Source: Syntrophomonadaceae bacterium (GTDB lineage: Bacteria > Bacillota > Dethiobacteria > DTU022 > UBA8154). Taken from it: DNA of 41,513 bases. This document shows, one piece after another, positions 8,160 through 16,328 of the stretch. Each line of letters begins with the position of its first letter. Position 1 is the first letter of the stretch. Position numbers and translations under genes: made by a program. The stretch lies in NCBI GenBank assembly GCA_003563895.1, contig PWTK01000028.1:1-41513 (forward strand). Direction: 5' to 3'. Under the pieces are notes generated by a model, which saw nothing but the letters and a program-made list of their open reading frames with translations, made no database searches and was not told the DNA's origin.

Positions 8160-8624
8160 TCAATAAAGTTCCTTCATTATCGCATCAATGGCTTTGCCCA
8201 GGGAAGCAAAAACCTCGTTGCTCAGGCCGACGCAAAACTTTTCCCGCTCAACCACTCCGATACATATTACCACTATTTCTTCGGGCAACTTGTTGGGGGT
8301 TATTCTCTCGCGGAGCTCAAAAACCGGGTAAAAATTGTAGGCGTGTACGGTATGGGAGAGAATCTCCTTGAGTTCCCCCCCGTTCTTAACCAGGCGGTGA
8401 ACTTTTCCGGCTTTTTCGCCGGGTTTTCCGGCACAGGCGTCAACAATGATCAGTTTTTCTGCTCCGGCAACCAACTCCACCAGAAGCTGCCCGGGGTTGC
8501 GCAGTTCTTTTACTTCCACATTTCCTGGGAGGATCTCGTTTTGCAGCCGGCGCACTACGTGAATGCCCACCCCTTCATCATAGGCCAGCAAGTTTCCGCA
8601 GCCGATGATTTTGATCTTTTTCAT
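8160..8624 (-). CDS. Hydrogenase maturation protease (HycI/HyaD type)
   Basis: These endopeptidases remove the C-terminal tail of the [NiFe]-hydrogenase large subunit after nickel insertion. The 154-residue protein shows the family core: KIIGCGNLLAYDEGVGIHVVRRL at the N-terminus, with the Asp that contacts nickel in YDEGVG, then LIIVDACAGKPGEKAG with the second acidic ligand, and SHTVHAYNF, where the conserved His lies. Ribosome site AGGGAG sits 8 bases before the ATG. No hydrogenase structural gene or hyp gene is in the window, so its substrate is unknown; some members process other nickel proteins. It stands alone between nfo and pyrF, with 118 bases of A+T-rich DNA upstream that probably hold its promoter. 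Confidence 0.85.
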   Translation of the reverse strand: MKKIKIIGCGNLLAYDEGVGIHVVRRLQNEILPGNVEVKELRNPGQLLVELVAGAEKLIIVDACAGKPGEKAGKVHRLVKNGGELKEILSHTVHAYNFYPVFELRERITPNKLPEEIVVICIGVVEREKFCVGLSNEVFASLGKAIDAIMKELY

Positions 8625-8742
8625 GAAACTTTCTCCCTTCGAGGCGCCTTGTTCACCGCAACGTTACAGCGAATATTCCAAATTTATTATACAAAAAATA
8701 ACATCAATTTAAAATATTCAAAATTTGCTCCCTTCGATTATA

Positions 8743-9498
8743 CTATTTGGCAGTCATCTCGGCAAGAATTTTTTCCGCAGCGTCCCGGGGAGATTCATTT
8801 TCAATAATGGGGCGGCCTATGACCAGGTAGTTGGCACCCGCTTCCAGGGCCTGGCGTGGTGTCAGCACCCTTAACTGATCGTTAAGGCCGGCCCAAAGCG
8901 GCCGGACTCCAGCGGTTACTATGAGATAGTCATCGCCGCACTTTTTGCGGATCAGCGCTGCCTCCCGGGGGGAGGCTACGACCCCATCCAGGCCGTTCTC
9001 CTTCCCCACCAGGGCCAGGTCGACCACGTGTTTTTCCAGGCTTTTCCCTATTCCGGCTTCATCGCGAAGGATCTTTTCATTGAAGGAAGAGAGCACCGTC
9101 ACCCCCACCACCCGGGGAAGAGGGATGTTTTCTTTTTCCGCCGTTTCCCTGACCTTCTCTACCGTGGCGCGGACCATATCGCTGCCACCGCTGAGGTGTA
9201 TGTTGAAGAGGTCCGCCCCCAACCTTGTCACTACTTCCCCCGCAGAAGCCACGGTTTGTGGGATATCATGAAACTTTAAATCGAGAAACACCTTGACTCC
9301 CATTTTCTTTAAGCCTGTTACAATTCGGGGGCCGCAAGCCATATAAAGCCTCATCCCTACCTTGAAATAATTGAGCGGTGGGGCAAGGTGCCTCACCAGG
9401 GCATAGGCTTCTTCTTCTTTTTCCACGTCAAGGGCTACGATTATTTTTTCTGCAGCCGTTTCCCGATCGATGCCCCTGTGTTTGCCGAAAATTCCCAT
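8743..9498 (-). CDS. pyrF: Orotidine 5'-phosphate decarboxylase
   Basis: PyrF converts OMP to UMP, the last step of de novo pyrimidine synthesis. The 251-residue protein has the signature FLDLKFHDIPQTVASA with the catalytic Lys-Asp dyad, the early substrate-binding IIVALDV and YFKVGM segments, VGVTVLSS, and the C-terminal phosphate-binding VTAGVRP and YLVIGRPI. The first dozen residues (MGIFGKHRGIDR) are longer than in many homologues, but the GAGGGGGGTG ribosome site is well placed for this ATG. It is the last gene of the pyrB-C-K-D-F cluster, 12 bases after pyrD. pyrE is not next to it and is not in the window. Confidence 0.97.
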   Translation of the reverse strand: MGIFGKHRGIDRETAAEKIIVALDVEKEEEAYALVRHLAPPLNYFKVGMRLYMACGPRIVTGLKKMGVKVFLDLKFHDIPQTVASAGEVVTRLGADLFNIHLSGGSDMVRATVEKVRETAEKENIPLPRVVGVTVLSSFNEKILRDEAGIGKSLEKHVVDLALVGKENGLDGVVASPREAALIRKKCGDDYLIVTAGVRPLWAGLNDQLRVLTPRQALEAGANYLVIGRPIIENESPRDAAEKILAEMTAK

Positions 9499-9510
9499 AA
9501 AGCACCCCCC

Positions 9511-10428
9511 TCAGGTTTCTCGATGAGCTGCGCCGATGACAGAACCGATATCTTCAAGGTCCTCTTCCTCCAGGTAGGCACGAAGCCCGCTGATAATTTG
9601 CGGCATAATCCGGGGTTCCACAAAGTTTGCTGTCCCCACAGCTACTGCCCGAGCCCCGGCCATAAAAAATTGCAGAGCATCTTCCGTGCTCATGATGCCT
9701 CCCATTCCAATAATCGGAATATTTACCTCCTGAAAAACTTCGTAAACCATCCTCACCGCAACGGGCCGAATGGCAGGACCGGACAGCCCCCCCGTTTTGT
9801 TGCCCAGGAGGGGGGTTTTCGCCGCGGTGTCGATGACCATTCCCTTGAGCGTATTAATGAGGGAAACTGCATCGGCGCCCTCATCCCGGCACACACGGGC
9901 CAGCCCTGCAATATCTGTAACGTTTGGCGATAGTTTAACGAGCAAAGGCAGCCTGCATAAAGGGCGCACCTTTTTCAACAGTTTCTGCAGGATGGGGGTG
10001 GAAGACCCAAAAGTAATCCCACCGAGGGGAACGTTGGGGCAGGAAACGTTAAGTTCCAGGGCAGCCAATCCCTCCACCGAAGAAAGCTCCCGAGCCAGGA
10101 CAGCAAATTCTTCCTCCGTCTCTCCGTTGATATTGACGATAACGGCGGTCCCACAGTGGCGCAAGCGCGGCATTTCCCTTTCTAAAAATCCTTCCAGGCC
10201 GGGATTCTGCAAACCTATGGCGTTTAACATGCCGGCGGGGGTTTCAACGACCCGGGGCGGAGGGTTGCCCCAGCGGGGCTCCAGGGTCAAACCCTTCACC
10301 ACAACTCCTCCCAGCTCGCTCAGATCGAGCATCGAGGAGTACTCTTCCCCAAACCCAAAGGTACCGGATGCTGCCAAAACGGGGCAGCTCAGCTCTAGTG
10401 GCCCCAGGACTGTACTCAAGGTAGTCAC
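9511..10428 (-). CDS. pyrD: Dihydroorotate dehydrogenase B, catalytic subunit
   Basis: PyrD oxidises dihydroorotate to orotate with FMN; class 1B enzymes pass the electrons to PyrK and then NAD+. The protein opens LSCPVLAASGTFGFGEEY, typical of class 1B, and carries ALELNVSCPNVPLGG with the catalytic Cys, KLSPNVTDI, GLSGPAIRPVA and the FMN-binding IIGMGGIMSTEDA and AVAVGTA segments. The longest frame runs back to 10554 inside pyrK, but the GTG used here lies one base after the pyrK stop, with GGGGAGGTG about 10 bases upstream; the product is then 305 residues, the family norm. Tight spacing with pyrK fits the obligate PyrD2-PyrK2 heterotetramer. Confidence 0.96.
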   Translation of the reverse strand: MTTLSTVLGPLELSCPVLAASGTFGFGEEYSSMLDLSELGGVVVKGLTLEPRWGNPPPRVVETPAGMLNAIGLQNPGLEGFLEREMPRLRHCGTAVIVNINGETEEEFAVLARELSSVEGLAALELNVSCPNVPLGGITFGSSTPILQKLLKKVRPLCRLPLLVKLSPNVTDIAGLARVCRDEGADAVSLINTLKGMVIDTAAKTPLLGNKTGGLSGPAIRPVAVRMVYEVFQEVNIPIIGMGGIMSTEDALQFFMAGARAVAVGTANFVEPRIMPQIISGLRAYLEEEDLEDIGSVIGAAHRET

Positions 10429-10429
10429 G

Positions 10430-11224
10430 TTAAAGCAGCACCTCCCCGGCATCAAAAACGGGGCCTTCCAGGCACACCCTGTGATATTGCCTTGCCCCCC
10501 AACCCATAAAATCCGGGGATGAAGCCACAACGCACCCCTGGCAGGCGCCCACACCGCAAGCCATCCTCTCTTCCAGGGAGAACTTAAGGGGCATCTTCCA
10601 TTGTTCGTTTTTTTCCTGCAGCGCTTTCAGCATCGGCCTTGGACCGCAGGCAAAAACTGACCCCGAAATCCTCCCTTCCAAAAAGAACCCCTCAAGGAGA
10701 TCCACCACGGTGCCCCGCCGACCGGCTGAACCGTCTTCAGTGGCCAGCCACGTCTCTGCGCCGTTGAAAAGAAACCTTTCCAGGCAGACCATCTCTCCAG
10801 CGGAAGGGGCCCCATAAAAGAAAACCAGTTTGTGACCCGCTCCCAGCAAGTGCTGCGCCAGAAAAAGAAGGGGCGCAATGCCGATTCCCCCCGCCACCAT
10901 CAGGGCTGCCCCCTTCAAAGGAGCTGTATGAAACCCCCTGCCCAACGGGCCCAGGCAGTCCATCCGGTCGCCCGGGCGCAAGCCGCTCATCAGGCGAGTC
11001 CCTTCCCCGGAGACACGGAAAAGAATAGAGAATGCTTTCTCCTCGGGGCTCGCCCCGGCAATACTGAAGGGCCTCCTCAGCAGAGGGGCCACCCCCCGGC
11101 CAATTCGGATGTGGAGAAACTGTCCCGGCAGGGCGAGTTGCGCGATACTTTTTTCCTCCAGCTTCAAATAAATAATATCTTCGGCAACTTTTTCCAGTTT
11201 TCTCACAATTGCTTCCGCCTGCAT
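10430..11224 (-). CDS. pyrK: Dihydroorotate dehydrogenase B, electron-transfer subunit
   Basis: PyrK carries FAD and a [2Fe-2S] cluster and transfers electrons from PyrD to NAD+. The 264-residue protein has a ferredoxin-reductase fold: FLHIRIGRGVAPLLRRPFSIAG (flavin binding), MVAGGIGIAPLLFLAQ (NAD binding) and a C-terminal cluster motif ERMACGVGACQGCVV with further Cys downstream (YHRVCLEGPVFDA). The start is set at the ATG that shares one base with the pyrC stop (TGATG); a GTG one codon earlier is equally close to the AGGTGGG ribosome site. Translational coupling on both sides is likely. In Bacillus carA and carB separate pyrC from pyrK; here they are absent. Confidence 0.95.
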   Translation of the reverse strand: MQAEAIVRKLEKVAEDIIYLKLEEKSIAQLALPGQFLHIRIGRGVAPLLRRPFSIAGASPEEKAFSILFRVSGEGTRLMSGLRPGDRMDCLGPLGRGFHTAPLKGAALMVAGGIGIAPLLFLAQHLLGAGHKLVFFYGAPSAGEMVCLERFLFNGAETWLATEDGSAGRRGTVVDLLEGFFLEGRISGSVFACGPRPMLKALQEKNEQWKMPLKFSLEERMACGVGACQGCVVASSPDFMGWGARQYHRVCLEGPVFDAGEVLL

Positions 11225-12567
11225 CACGACCCACCTGCTTCAGAAAAGAGCTCTGCAGGAGAGGGAAAATTTTCGCTGAACCCTTTAACAAGGCCCTCAT
11301 ACATTTTCACATCCCCTTCCACCATGGTCAGCACCGGCAGCCCTTTCACCTTCCATCCTTTGAAAGGTGTATTTCTGCCCCGGGAAAAGAATTTTTCAGG
11401 GGCAACCTCGCTTTCCCGGTTGGCATCAACGACTACCAAGTCTGCCGGCGAGCCGGGAGCGAGGGTTCCTCCGGGCACCCCCAGCGCCTTTGCCGGGTTG
11501 AGCGACATGAGCCCGGCCAGCTCCAGGGGTGAGAGTAATTTCTTTTCCACCAGTTCTGTCCAAAGAAGAGGAAGAGCTGTTTCCAGGCCCACCACCCCGA
11601 AGGGGGCATTCAGAAAATCCTTTTCTTTTTCCCAAGAGGTATGGGGGGCGTGGTCCGTAGCGATGATATTTATCAGTCCGTCCCGCAGCGCCTGTAGGAG
11701 CGAATCCCGGTCCTCCGGCGAACGCAGGGGAGGGTTCATTTTGGCATCCGTATTAAATGACTCCACCGCTTCTTCTGTCAGCAGCAGGTGGTGGGGGGTA
11801 ACTTCCGCCGTGAAATCTATGCCTCTTTCCCTGGCCCAGCCGAGAAGCTCTACGCTCTCTTTGCAGCTGATGTGAGCCAGGTGGAGTTTCCCCTTCACTT
11901 CGCGGTTCAACAATAACTCCCTGGCCACAATGACCGCCTCCGAGCAGGATGGAATGACGGGAAGACCCATCCGGTACCCGCACGGTCCGGCATGCACCGC
12001 TCCCCCTGCAGAAAGGGAAAGTTCTTCACAGTGTGAAATGACGGGAAGGCCCAGCAGGGAAGCCCACTGCATGATCTTGTAAAGCACCCCGCCATCCTTC
12101 ACCGGTCTCCCGTCGTCAGAAAACCCCCTGGCCCCCTCCCGGGCCAGTTCCCAAAGAGGAGCAGGTTCAAGTCCCCGCAGCTCTTTGGTGAGGGCACCGA
12201 TGGGATACACGCGAGCCAGGCCTGCACTGGCAGCCCTCTGCTGGACGTACAGCATCGTCTCTTTTCTGTCCAGGGGGGGAGAAGTGTTCGGCATACAGGC
12301 TACCGAGGCAAACCCTCCGGCTACGGCTGCCGCACAGCCGGTAAACACGGTTTCCTTCGATTCTCCTCCCGGTTCTCTCAAGTGGACGTGCATATCCACC
12401 AGCCCCGGGAAAACATAGCACCCTTTTATGTCCATGACGGGCGCGTCCACACCCTCAATGGAAGGCGCAACCGCCTCGATCTTGCCCTCTTTGACAAGTA
12501 TTTCAGCAGGGCCTTCCCATCCGCTGCAGGGGTCGCACAAGAAGCATCCTTTTATCAGCACCTTCAT
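11224..12567 (-). CDS. pyrC: Dihydroorotase
   Basis: PyrC cyclises carbamoyl-aspartate to dihydroorotate. The 447-residue protein has the zinc-binding DMHVHLREPGGE motif near residue 57, MPNTSPPLD, the second metal-site segments VISHCEE and LHLAHISC, EVTPHHLLLTEE, and the catalytic IATDHAPHT with its Asp. Unlike the inactive PyrC-like subunits of some Pseudomonas-type complexes, all metal ligands appear present. Five bases separate it from pyrB upstream and its TGA overlaps the pyrK start by one base, so it is translated as part of one polycistron. Length is slightly above the 425-430 usual in Bacillus, owing to the acidic C-terminal tail FSENFPSPAELFSEAGGS. Confidence 0.97.
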   Translation of the reverse strand: MKVLIKGCFLCDPCSGWEGPAEILVKEGKIEAVAPSIEGVDAPVMDIKGCYVFPGLVDMHVHLREPGGESKETVFTGCAAAVAGGFASVACMPNTSPPLDRKETMLYVQQRAASAGLARVYPIGALTKELRGLEPAPLWELAREGARGFSDDGRPVKDGGVLYKIMQWASLLGLPVISHCEELSLSAGGAVHAGPCGYRMGLPVIPSCSEAVIVARELLLNREVKGKLHLAHISCKESVELLGWARERGIDFTAEVTPHHLLLTEEAVESFNTDAKMNPPLRSPEDRDSLLQALRDGLINIIATDHAPHTSWEKEKDFLNAPFGVVGLETALPLLWTELVEKKLLSPLELAGLMSLNPAKALGVPGGTLAPGSPADLVVVDANRESEVAPEKFFSRGRNTPFKGWKVKGLPVLTMVEGDVKMYEGLVKGFSENFPSPAELFSEAGGS

Positions 12568-12572
12568 CTCAC

Positions 12573-13499
12573 TTATCCACTCCCAACCAGCAGGTCCAGC
12601 ACGGCCATCCGCACGTATAGACCATTTTTTACCTGTTTCCGAAACAATACCCGTTCCGGCGCCACGTTTTCAAGGGCGCGCAGGGCTTCGTGACTGATCT
12701 CCACCCCCGGGTTGATCGGCCCGGGGTGCATAAAACAGGTGCCGCTTTTAACCCGGGAGAGACCAGCCAGGTTCAGGCCGAAAAGGGCCGCGTATTCCCC
12801 CAGGGAAGGCACAAGCCCCTGTTCCTGTCTTTCCTTCTGTACCCGCAGCAAATATACCACATCGGCCCAGGGCAGTGCTTCTTCCAAATTGCGGTAACAA
12901 GTCGCTCCGGGGGGCACCATGCCATCGGGAAGAAGAGGTGGGGGTGCAGCGAAAGCAACTTCGACCCCAAACAGGGGCAGAGCGCACATATGGGAGCGAG
13001 CCACCCTGCTGTGGAGGATGTCCCCTACCATCAAGACCTTCAGGCCTTGGAGGTCAAATCCTGCCTGGCGCATCGTAAATATGTCCAGCAGAGTTTGGGT
13101 GGGGTGCTGGTAGCAGCCCTCTCCGGCACTGATAAAGGGAACCTCTACCTTTTGCGCCAGCCGGTGAAATAACCCGGGAAGGGAGTGTCGAAAGACCACT
13201 GCGGAGCTGCCCAGAGAAATGAGGGTTTTCACCGTGTCTTCCATTGTTTCCCCTTTTTGCTCGCTGGCTGTTTCCGGATAATATCCAACTACCCGTCCTC
13301 CGAGTTCCTTGATGGCCAGCTCAAAAGAGAGGCGTGTCCTGGTGCTGTGTTCCCAAAATGAGACGGTAATGTTGTGCCCCTCTAAAACACGAAAAGTCCT
13401 GCGACCTGTTTCTTCCCGGTAAAAAGCCGCCCTTTCCAGGATACTCTCCAATTCACCCAGCGAAAAAGAGCTTAAATCGATCAGGTCTTTCGCAAACAA
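12573..13499 (-). CDS. pyrB: Aspartate carbamoyltransferase, catalytic subunit
   Basis: PyrB joins carbamoyl phosphate and aspartate, the committed pyrimidine step. The protein of about 308 residues has the carbamoyl-phosphate motif FWEHSTRTRLSFELA (His where many homologues have Pro or Asn before STRTR), HPTQTLLDIFTM, GDILHSRVARS, and the C-terminal MHPGPINPGVEI aspartate-binding loop. No pyrI regulatory gene is adjacent, as expected for Firmicutes. Two TTG codons are possible starts: 13508 touches the G-rich ribosome site directly, whereas 13499 lies 9 bases after it and is preferred. It heads the pyrB-C-K-D-F run; I see no PyrR-type anti-antiterminator in front of it, only a small ORF ending 18 bases upstream of the frame start. 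Confidence 0.95.
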   Translation of the reverse strand: MFAKDLIDLSSFSLGELESILERAAFYREETGRRTFRVLEGHNITVSFWEHSTRTRLSFELAIKELGGRVVGYYPETASEQKGETMEDTVKTLISLGSSAVVFRHSLPGLFHRLAQKVEVPFISAGEGCYQHPTQTLLDIFTMRQAGFDLQGLKVLMVGDILHSRVARSHMCALPLFGVEVAFAAPPPLLPDGMVPPGATCYRNLEEALPWADVVYLLRVQKERQEQGLVPSLGEYAALFGLNLAGLSRVKSGTCFMHPGPINPGVEISHEALRALENVAPERVLFRKQVKNGLYVRMAVLDLLVGSG

Positions 13500-13526
13500 A
13501 GGCCCCAACCCCCCTGCAGGATCGTT

Positions 13527-13703
13527 CTAATCGGAACCGGCGCTTCCATCCTCAGCTTTTATGGCATGATAGAGGGCAATAAAAAGCATGCCGAAGCCCT
13601 TATCCTGGTAACGGTAGAGATAGCGGTCAATCCCATCCGCATCTTTTTTTTGCAGCATCTCTGTTAATTCTTCAATTTGGGAATCATAATTACCTTTGTA
13701 CAT
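13527..13703 (-). CDS. Putative 58-residue protein upstream of pyrB
   Basis: An ATG-initiated frame encodes 58 residues opening MYKGNYDSQIEELTEMLQK, followed by DRYLYRYQDKGFGMLFIALYHAIKAEDG. The composition is protein-like: an acidic helix, an aromatic-rich middle and a hydrophobic helix, with no signal peptide. It lies between the DUF3786 gene and pyrB on the same strand, with 47 bases before it and 27 after it. The local ribosome site is poor; a strong GGAGGAGGTG at 13739-13748 is too far from this ATG and instead precedes a GTG that opens a 16-codon frame in another phase. Either the true start is non-standard upstream or there is an indel. I do not recognise a family. Confidence 0.5.
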   Translation of the reverse strand: MYKGNYDSQIEELTEMLQKKDADGIDRYLYRYQDKGFGMLFIALYHAIKAEDGSAGSD

Positions 13704-13750
13704 GTGCAGGCCGCTTTTTACACAATCCGGCGCGGCTCACACCTCCTCCA

Positions 13751-14467
13751 TTATTTGTCATTAAAGCGGCTGTCTCCGGGAAACCAGATGCGTATCATCA
13801 CCTGGATGGCCATCACATAAAGGGTGGCGGTAGAAAGATACGTTTCCGAAACCGCATCGAAAAGAACCACCGCTCGCGGCTCAAATTCCTCTTCACCCTC
13901 CCACAAGATGTACGTCAGGGGAAGGCGGGGGTAGACCGGGATGACGAGCGCCGCATCTCCATGTTCCACAGGTTTTCCCCCATACCGCTGTCCCCTGGAA
14001 AGAAACTCTGCGGTATTGGAGCCGTATCTCTGCGCTAACGGTTTCAGGGCTTCGCTTTGAAAAGGATGCCAGTGAAGCTGACCCCCCCTCAGCTTGAGAA
14101 AAGAAAGCTCTTCGCCGCGCAGAGGAAGGCCGCTGGCATACGTCAGGTACTGCAGGGTAACAATCTTTTCATCATTGGTAATCTCCGGCTCATTTGGACG
14201 GTCTTTCTTTCGCAATATTTTCATCGCGCCGGTGGGATAGCCGATCTCCAGGGGCAGCCCACAGTAGTCTAAAAAAAAGCAGTTTCCTTGAAAACGGGCC
14301 CCGCTTCGTTCCGCCATTAGCTGCGGATCCTGTCCGGCAAATACTTCAACCACCTGCTGCAGGGCATTTCGAGTGCACATCGGGCAGTCCCCCCTAGTTT
14401 TTCCGGTGGGCATAAACAGCTCCGCCATCGCCTGGTCCTGTGCAAAACCCGGCAATGATAAAGCCAC
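13751..14467 (-). CDS. DUF3786-family protein
   Basis: The segment YLTYASGLPLRGEELSFLKLRGGQLHWHPF, then DAALVIPVYPRLPLTYILWEGEEEFEPRAVVLFD and a C-terminal STATLYVMAIQVM, is the DUF3786 pattern. These proteins are found mainly in strict anaerobes, including acetogens and sulfate reducers, and their function is unknown. The N-terminal part carries a CPMCTRN motif at about residues 28-34. The start is GTG with AAAGGCG about 10 bases upstream. The frame stays open and codon-like for roughly 24 more codons (ITNLDISIAQRRLTAVA), without ATG, GTG or TTG, behind an AGGAAGAGGG sequence and an ATT codon, so the real N-terminus could be longer. It lies downstream of yjbQ and upstream of the 58-residue ORF and pyrB. 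Confidence 0.75.
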   Translation of the reverse strand: MALSLPGFAQDQAMAELFMPTGKTRGDCPMCTRNALQQVVEVFAGQDPQLMAERSGARFQGNCFFLDYCGLPLEIGYPTGAMKILRKKDRPNEPEITNDEKIVTLQYLTYASGLPLRGEELSFLKLRGGQLHWHPFQSEALKPLAQRYGSNTAEFLSRGQRYGGKPVEHGDAALVIPVYPRLPLTYILWEGEEEFEPRAVVLFDAVSETYLSTATLYVMAIQVMIRIWFPGDSRFNDK

Positions 14468-14590
14468 AGCAGTGAGTCGCCTTTGGGCAATAGAGATATC
14501 CAGGTTGGTTATTCGGCAAATGGTTTCCCTCTTCCTTCAAACACTGAGATCTTTTGTCAAAGGAAGGTTTTCCGCACCCTTTATGCCATT

Positions 14591-14986
14591 TCAGCCAGAC
14601 AGGGACAAATAAACCCTGCGCTGACGGGGGCCGTCAAATTCGGCAAAAAAAATAGACTGCCATGTTCCCAGCACAGGCGCTCCGTCTTTCAAGGGAATAC
14701 ACTCACTGGCTCCCAAAAGGGAAGCCTTGATATGGGCATCGCTGTTTCCTTCCAGGTGCTGGTAAAAGGGGGCTCCATGGGGGGCCAGGTGTTCCAGGGC
14801 CTGTATAATATCTTGCGCCACGGAGGGGTCGGCTCCTTCATTTACCGTAACTGCTGCGGTAGTATGGGGAACATAAATAAGCAGGTGCCCCTTTTCGACC
14901 CCCAAAGAGCGCACGATTTCTTTCACCTGGGCCGTGATATCAATCAGTTCCACGCGTTTTGAACTCCGAACATTTACGGTCTGCAA
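14591..14986 (-). CDS. yjbQ: YjbQ/UPF0047 family protein
   Basis: YjbQ proteins are small trimeric enzymes with a conserved metal site; the E. coli member has weak thiamine-phosphate synthase activity, and its true role is unsettled. The 131-residue product has the signature IYVPHTTAAVTVNEGADPSVAQDI, then the GNSDAHIKASLLGAS segment and LGTWQSIFFAEFDGPRQRRV near the C-terminus, containing the conserved His, Asp and Gln-rich motif. The frame opens at 15016, but AAGGAGG lies inside that extension, 7 bases before a TTG that yields LQTVNVRSSKRVELIDIT, the normal family opening, so that TTG is taken as the start. It follows a hairpin that separates it from the TPR gene. Confidence 0.93.
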   Translation of the reverse strand: MQTVNVRSSKRVELIDITAQVKEIVRSLGVEKGHLLIYVPHTTAAVTVNEGADPSVAQDIIQALEHLAPHGAPFYQHLEGNSDAHIKASLLGASECIPLKDGAPVLGTWQSIFFAEFDGPRQRRVYLSLSG

Positions 14987-15018
14987 TCGCAGTCCTCCTT
15001 TTAACATGTCAAACATTT

Positions 15019-15047
15019 AAGGCCCCTTCCGCGCCGAAGGGGGCCTT
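15019..15047 (-). terminator. Hairpin between the TPR gene and yjbQ
   Basis: Stem GGCCCCTTC/GAAGGGGGCC (15021-15029 and 15036-15045, one bulged G) lies just after the TPR-gene stop. On the minus strand it is followed by TTAAATGTTT, on the plus strand by TTTGTTCT. It may act as a partial terminator; the yjbQ ribosome site is 20 bases further on. Confidence 0.5.
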
Positions 15048-15051
15048 TGTT

Positions 15052-16170
15052 CTAATCCCTTTTTGTGAGATAGCGCAGCATGTTGTGGTAAGCGCGGTGT
15101 TCGAGGTTGAGCGCCCGGTTGAAATCTTGGTAGCGCGAAGAAATGCTGCCCAAAGACACATTATAGCGAGCGGTCAGCTCTTTCTGGGTTAAATTTAAAA
15201 AGTGATAGCGAGAGAGGGCGTACTCCAGCGCCGCCCCCCAGCTTTCTCGTTTGCGAATGCCGGGCTTTTGGGGATAGATGTTGTTCAGAAAATCAATCCA
15301 GATGGCCTGGGCATCTTCGAAAAACAGTTCATCGTAAGCTTCACTCTGCCTCATTTTATCGAGGGTGCAGTTCAGTACTTCCTGCCATTCGTCCAGCCAG
15401 TAAGGAGCCTTCAAAGGATAAGAGGATAAATCGATTTCCATCCAGTCTTCCTCCAGAAAAACAATCAAAACCCCTTCCAGTCCCATGTTCTTCAATTTGA
15501 GCAGGGCCTGGAGGCGCAGGCGCTGCTTGACCCAGGGGTTTTTTACAAATTCTTTCAACATTTCCGCCCCGGCATCCCCCATGAGGCTGAACAGGTAGAG
15601 CGTCCTTTCCGCTATTATGGAATCGTCCAGGTACAGGGCGTGGCGCAGAAGGCGGCGCAGTGTTTTGCTGGTCGGATAGCGTTCAATAATATCGCGTTCG
15701 TCCTGCTGGCAGATCAATGCCACGGCTTCCTCCAGGACTTCGTCCTTGACCTGGAGATCCTCCTCCTCGGCATCCTCGGACAGGGTGAAAAGAAGGTCTT
15801 CGGCATCCATTGCCATCTCTCCGTCGGGGGAAACCTGTAGATAGAGGTTCAAATAATGCCGGGCTTTTTCCAGCTCATCCATCAAACCGTAATTGACCGC
15901 CATTAAAAAGTAACATTCCGTTAGAGAAGAATCGAGTTGATGGACGATATAGGAAAATATTTTATTCGCTTTTTCAAGGTATCCCATCCTGCTGAAAAGG
16001 CAAGCCAAATTATAATGATGCAGCGAATTATCCGGTTCTACTTCTATAGTCTTTTTAAAAAACAGCAGGGCCTTTTCCAGCTTGTTTTGCTGATAATACA
16101 GGTTTCCTTTTTGAAAATAATAGCTGGCGTTTTGCAAAAAAGGGATTACCTTGGAAAACTCTTTACTCAT
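15052..16170 (-). CDS. TPR protein with C-terminal helix-turn-helix-like segment
   Basis: The N-terminal 120 residues hold three tetratricopeptide repeats (KGNLYYQQNKLEKALLFFKKTIEVEPDNSLHHYNLACLF is one, split here by its typical Gly/Tyr/Ala/Pro spacing). An acidic linker (SEDAEEEDLQVKDEVLEEA) follows, then a helical region of unknown type. Near the C-terminus, LTQKELTARYNVSLGSISSRYQDF resembles a DNA-binding helix-turn-helix. This combination recurs in Firmicutes without a known role. The frame opens at a TTG (16218), but the ATG at 16170 (MSKEFSKVIPF) is preceded by GTGGTG at a usable distance and begins the TPR region directly; an ATG at 16200 is also possible. No partner gene is obvious; yhaM lies downstream on the plus-coordinate side, transcribed earlier on the same strand. 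Confidence 0.65.
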   Translation of the reverse strand: MSKEFSKVIPFLQNASYYFQKGNLYYQQNKLEKALLFFKKTIEVEPDNSLHHYNLACLFSRMGYLEKANKIFSYIVHQLDSSLTECYFLMAVNYGLMDELEKARHYLNLYLQVSPDGEMAMDAEDLLFTLSEDAEEEDLQVKDEVLEEAVALICQQDERDIIERYPTSKTLRRLLRHALYLDDSIIAERTLYLFSLMGDAGAEMLKEFVKNPWVKQRLRLQALLKLKNMGLEGVLIVFLEEDWMEIDLSSYPLKAPYWLDEWQEVLNCTLDKMRQSEAYDELFFEDAQAIWIDFLNNIYPQKPGIRKRESWGAALEYALSRYHFLNLTQKELTARYNVSLGSISSRYQDFNRALNLEHRAYHNMLRYLTKRD

Positions 16171-16328
16171 GCTTTTCACCACACTACTGCAGGATTTCAT
16201 CCCCAGGTTTTTGCCCAATGCTCCAGGGTTTAAAGGGGCAAATCATACTCTCTTACAAACCATTTTTGCCCTTTGGATAAAAATACTTCTATATATCTTC
16301 ACAATCTCCTGCCGGTTCGGCCCTATTT

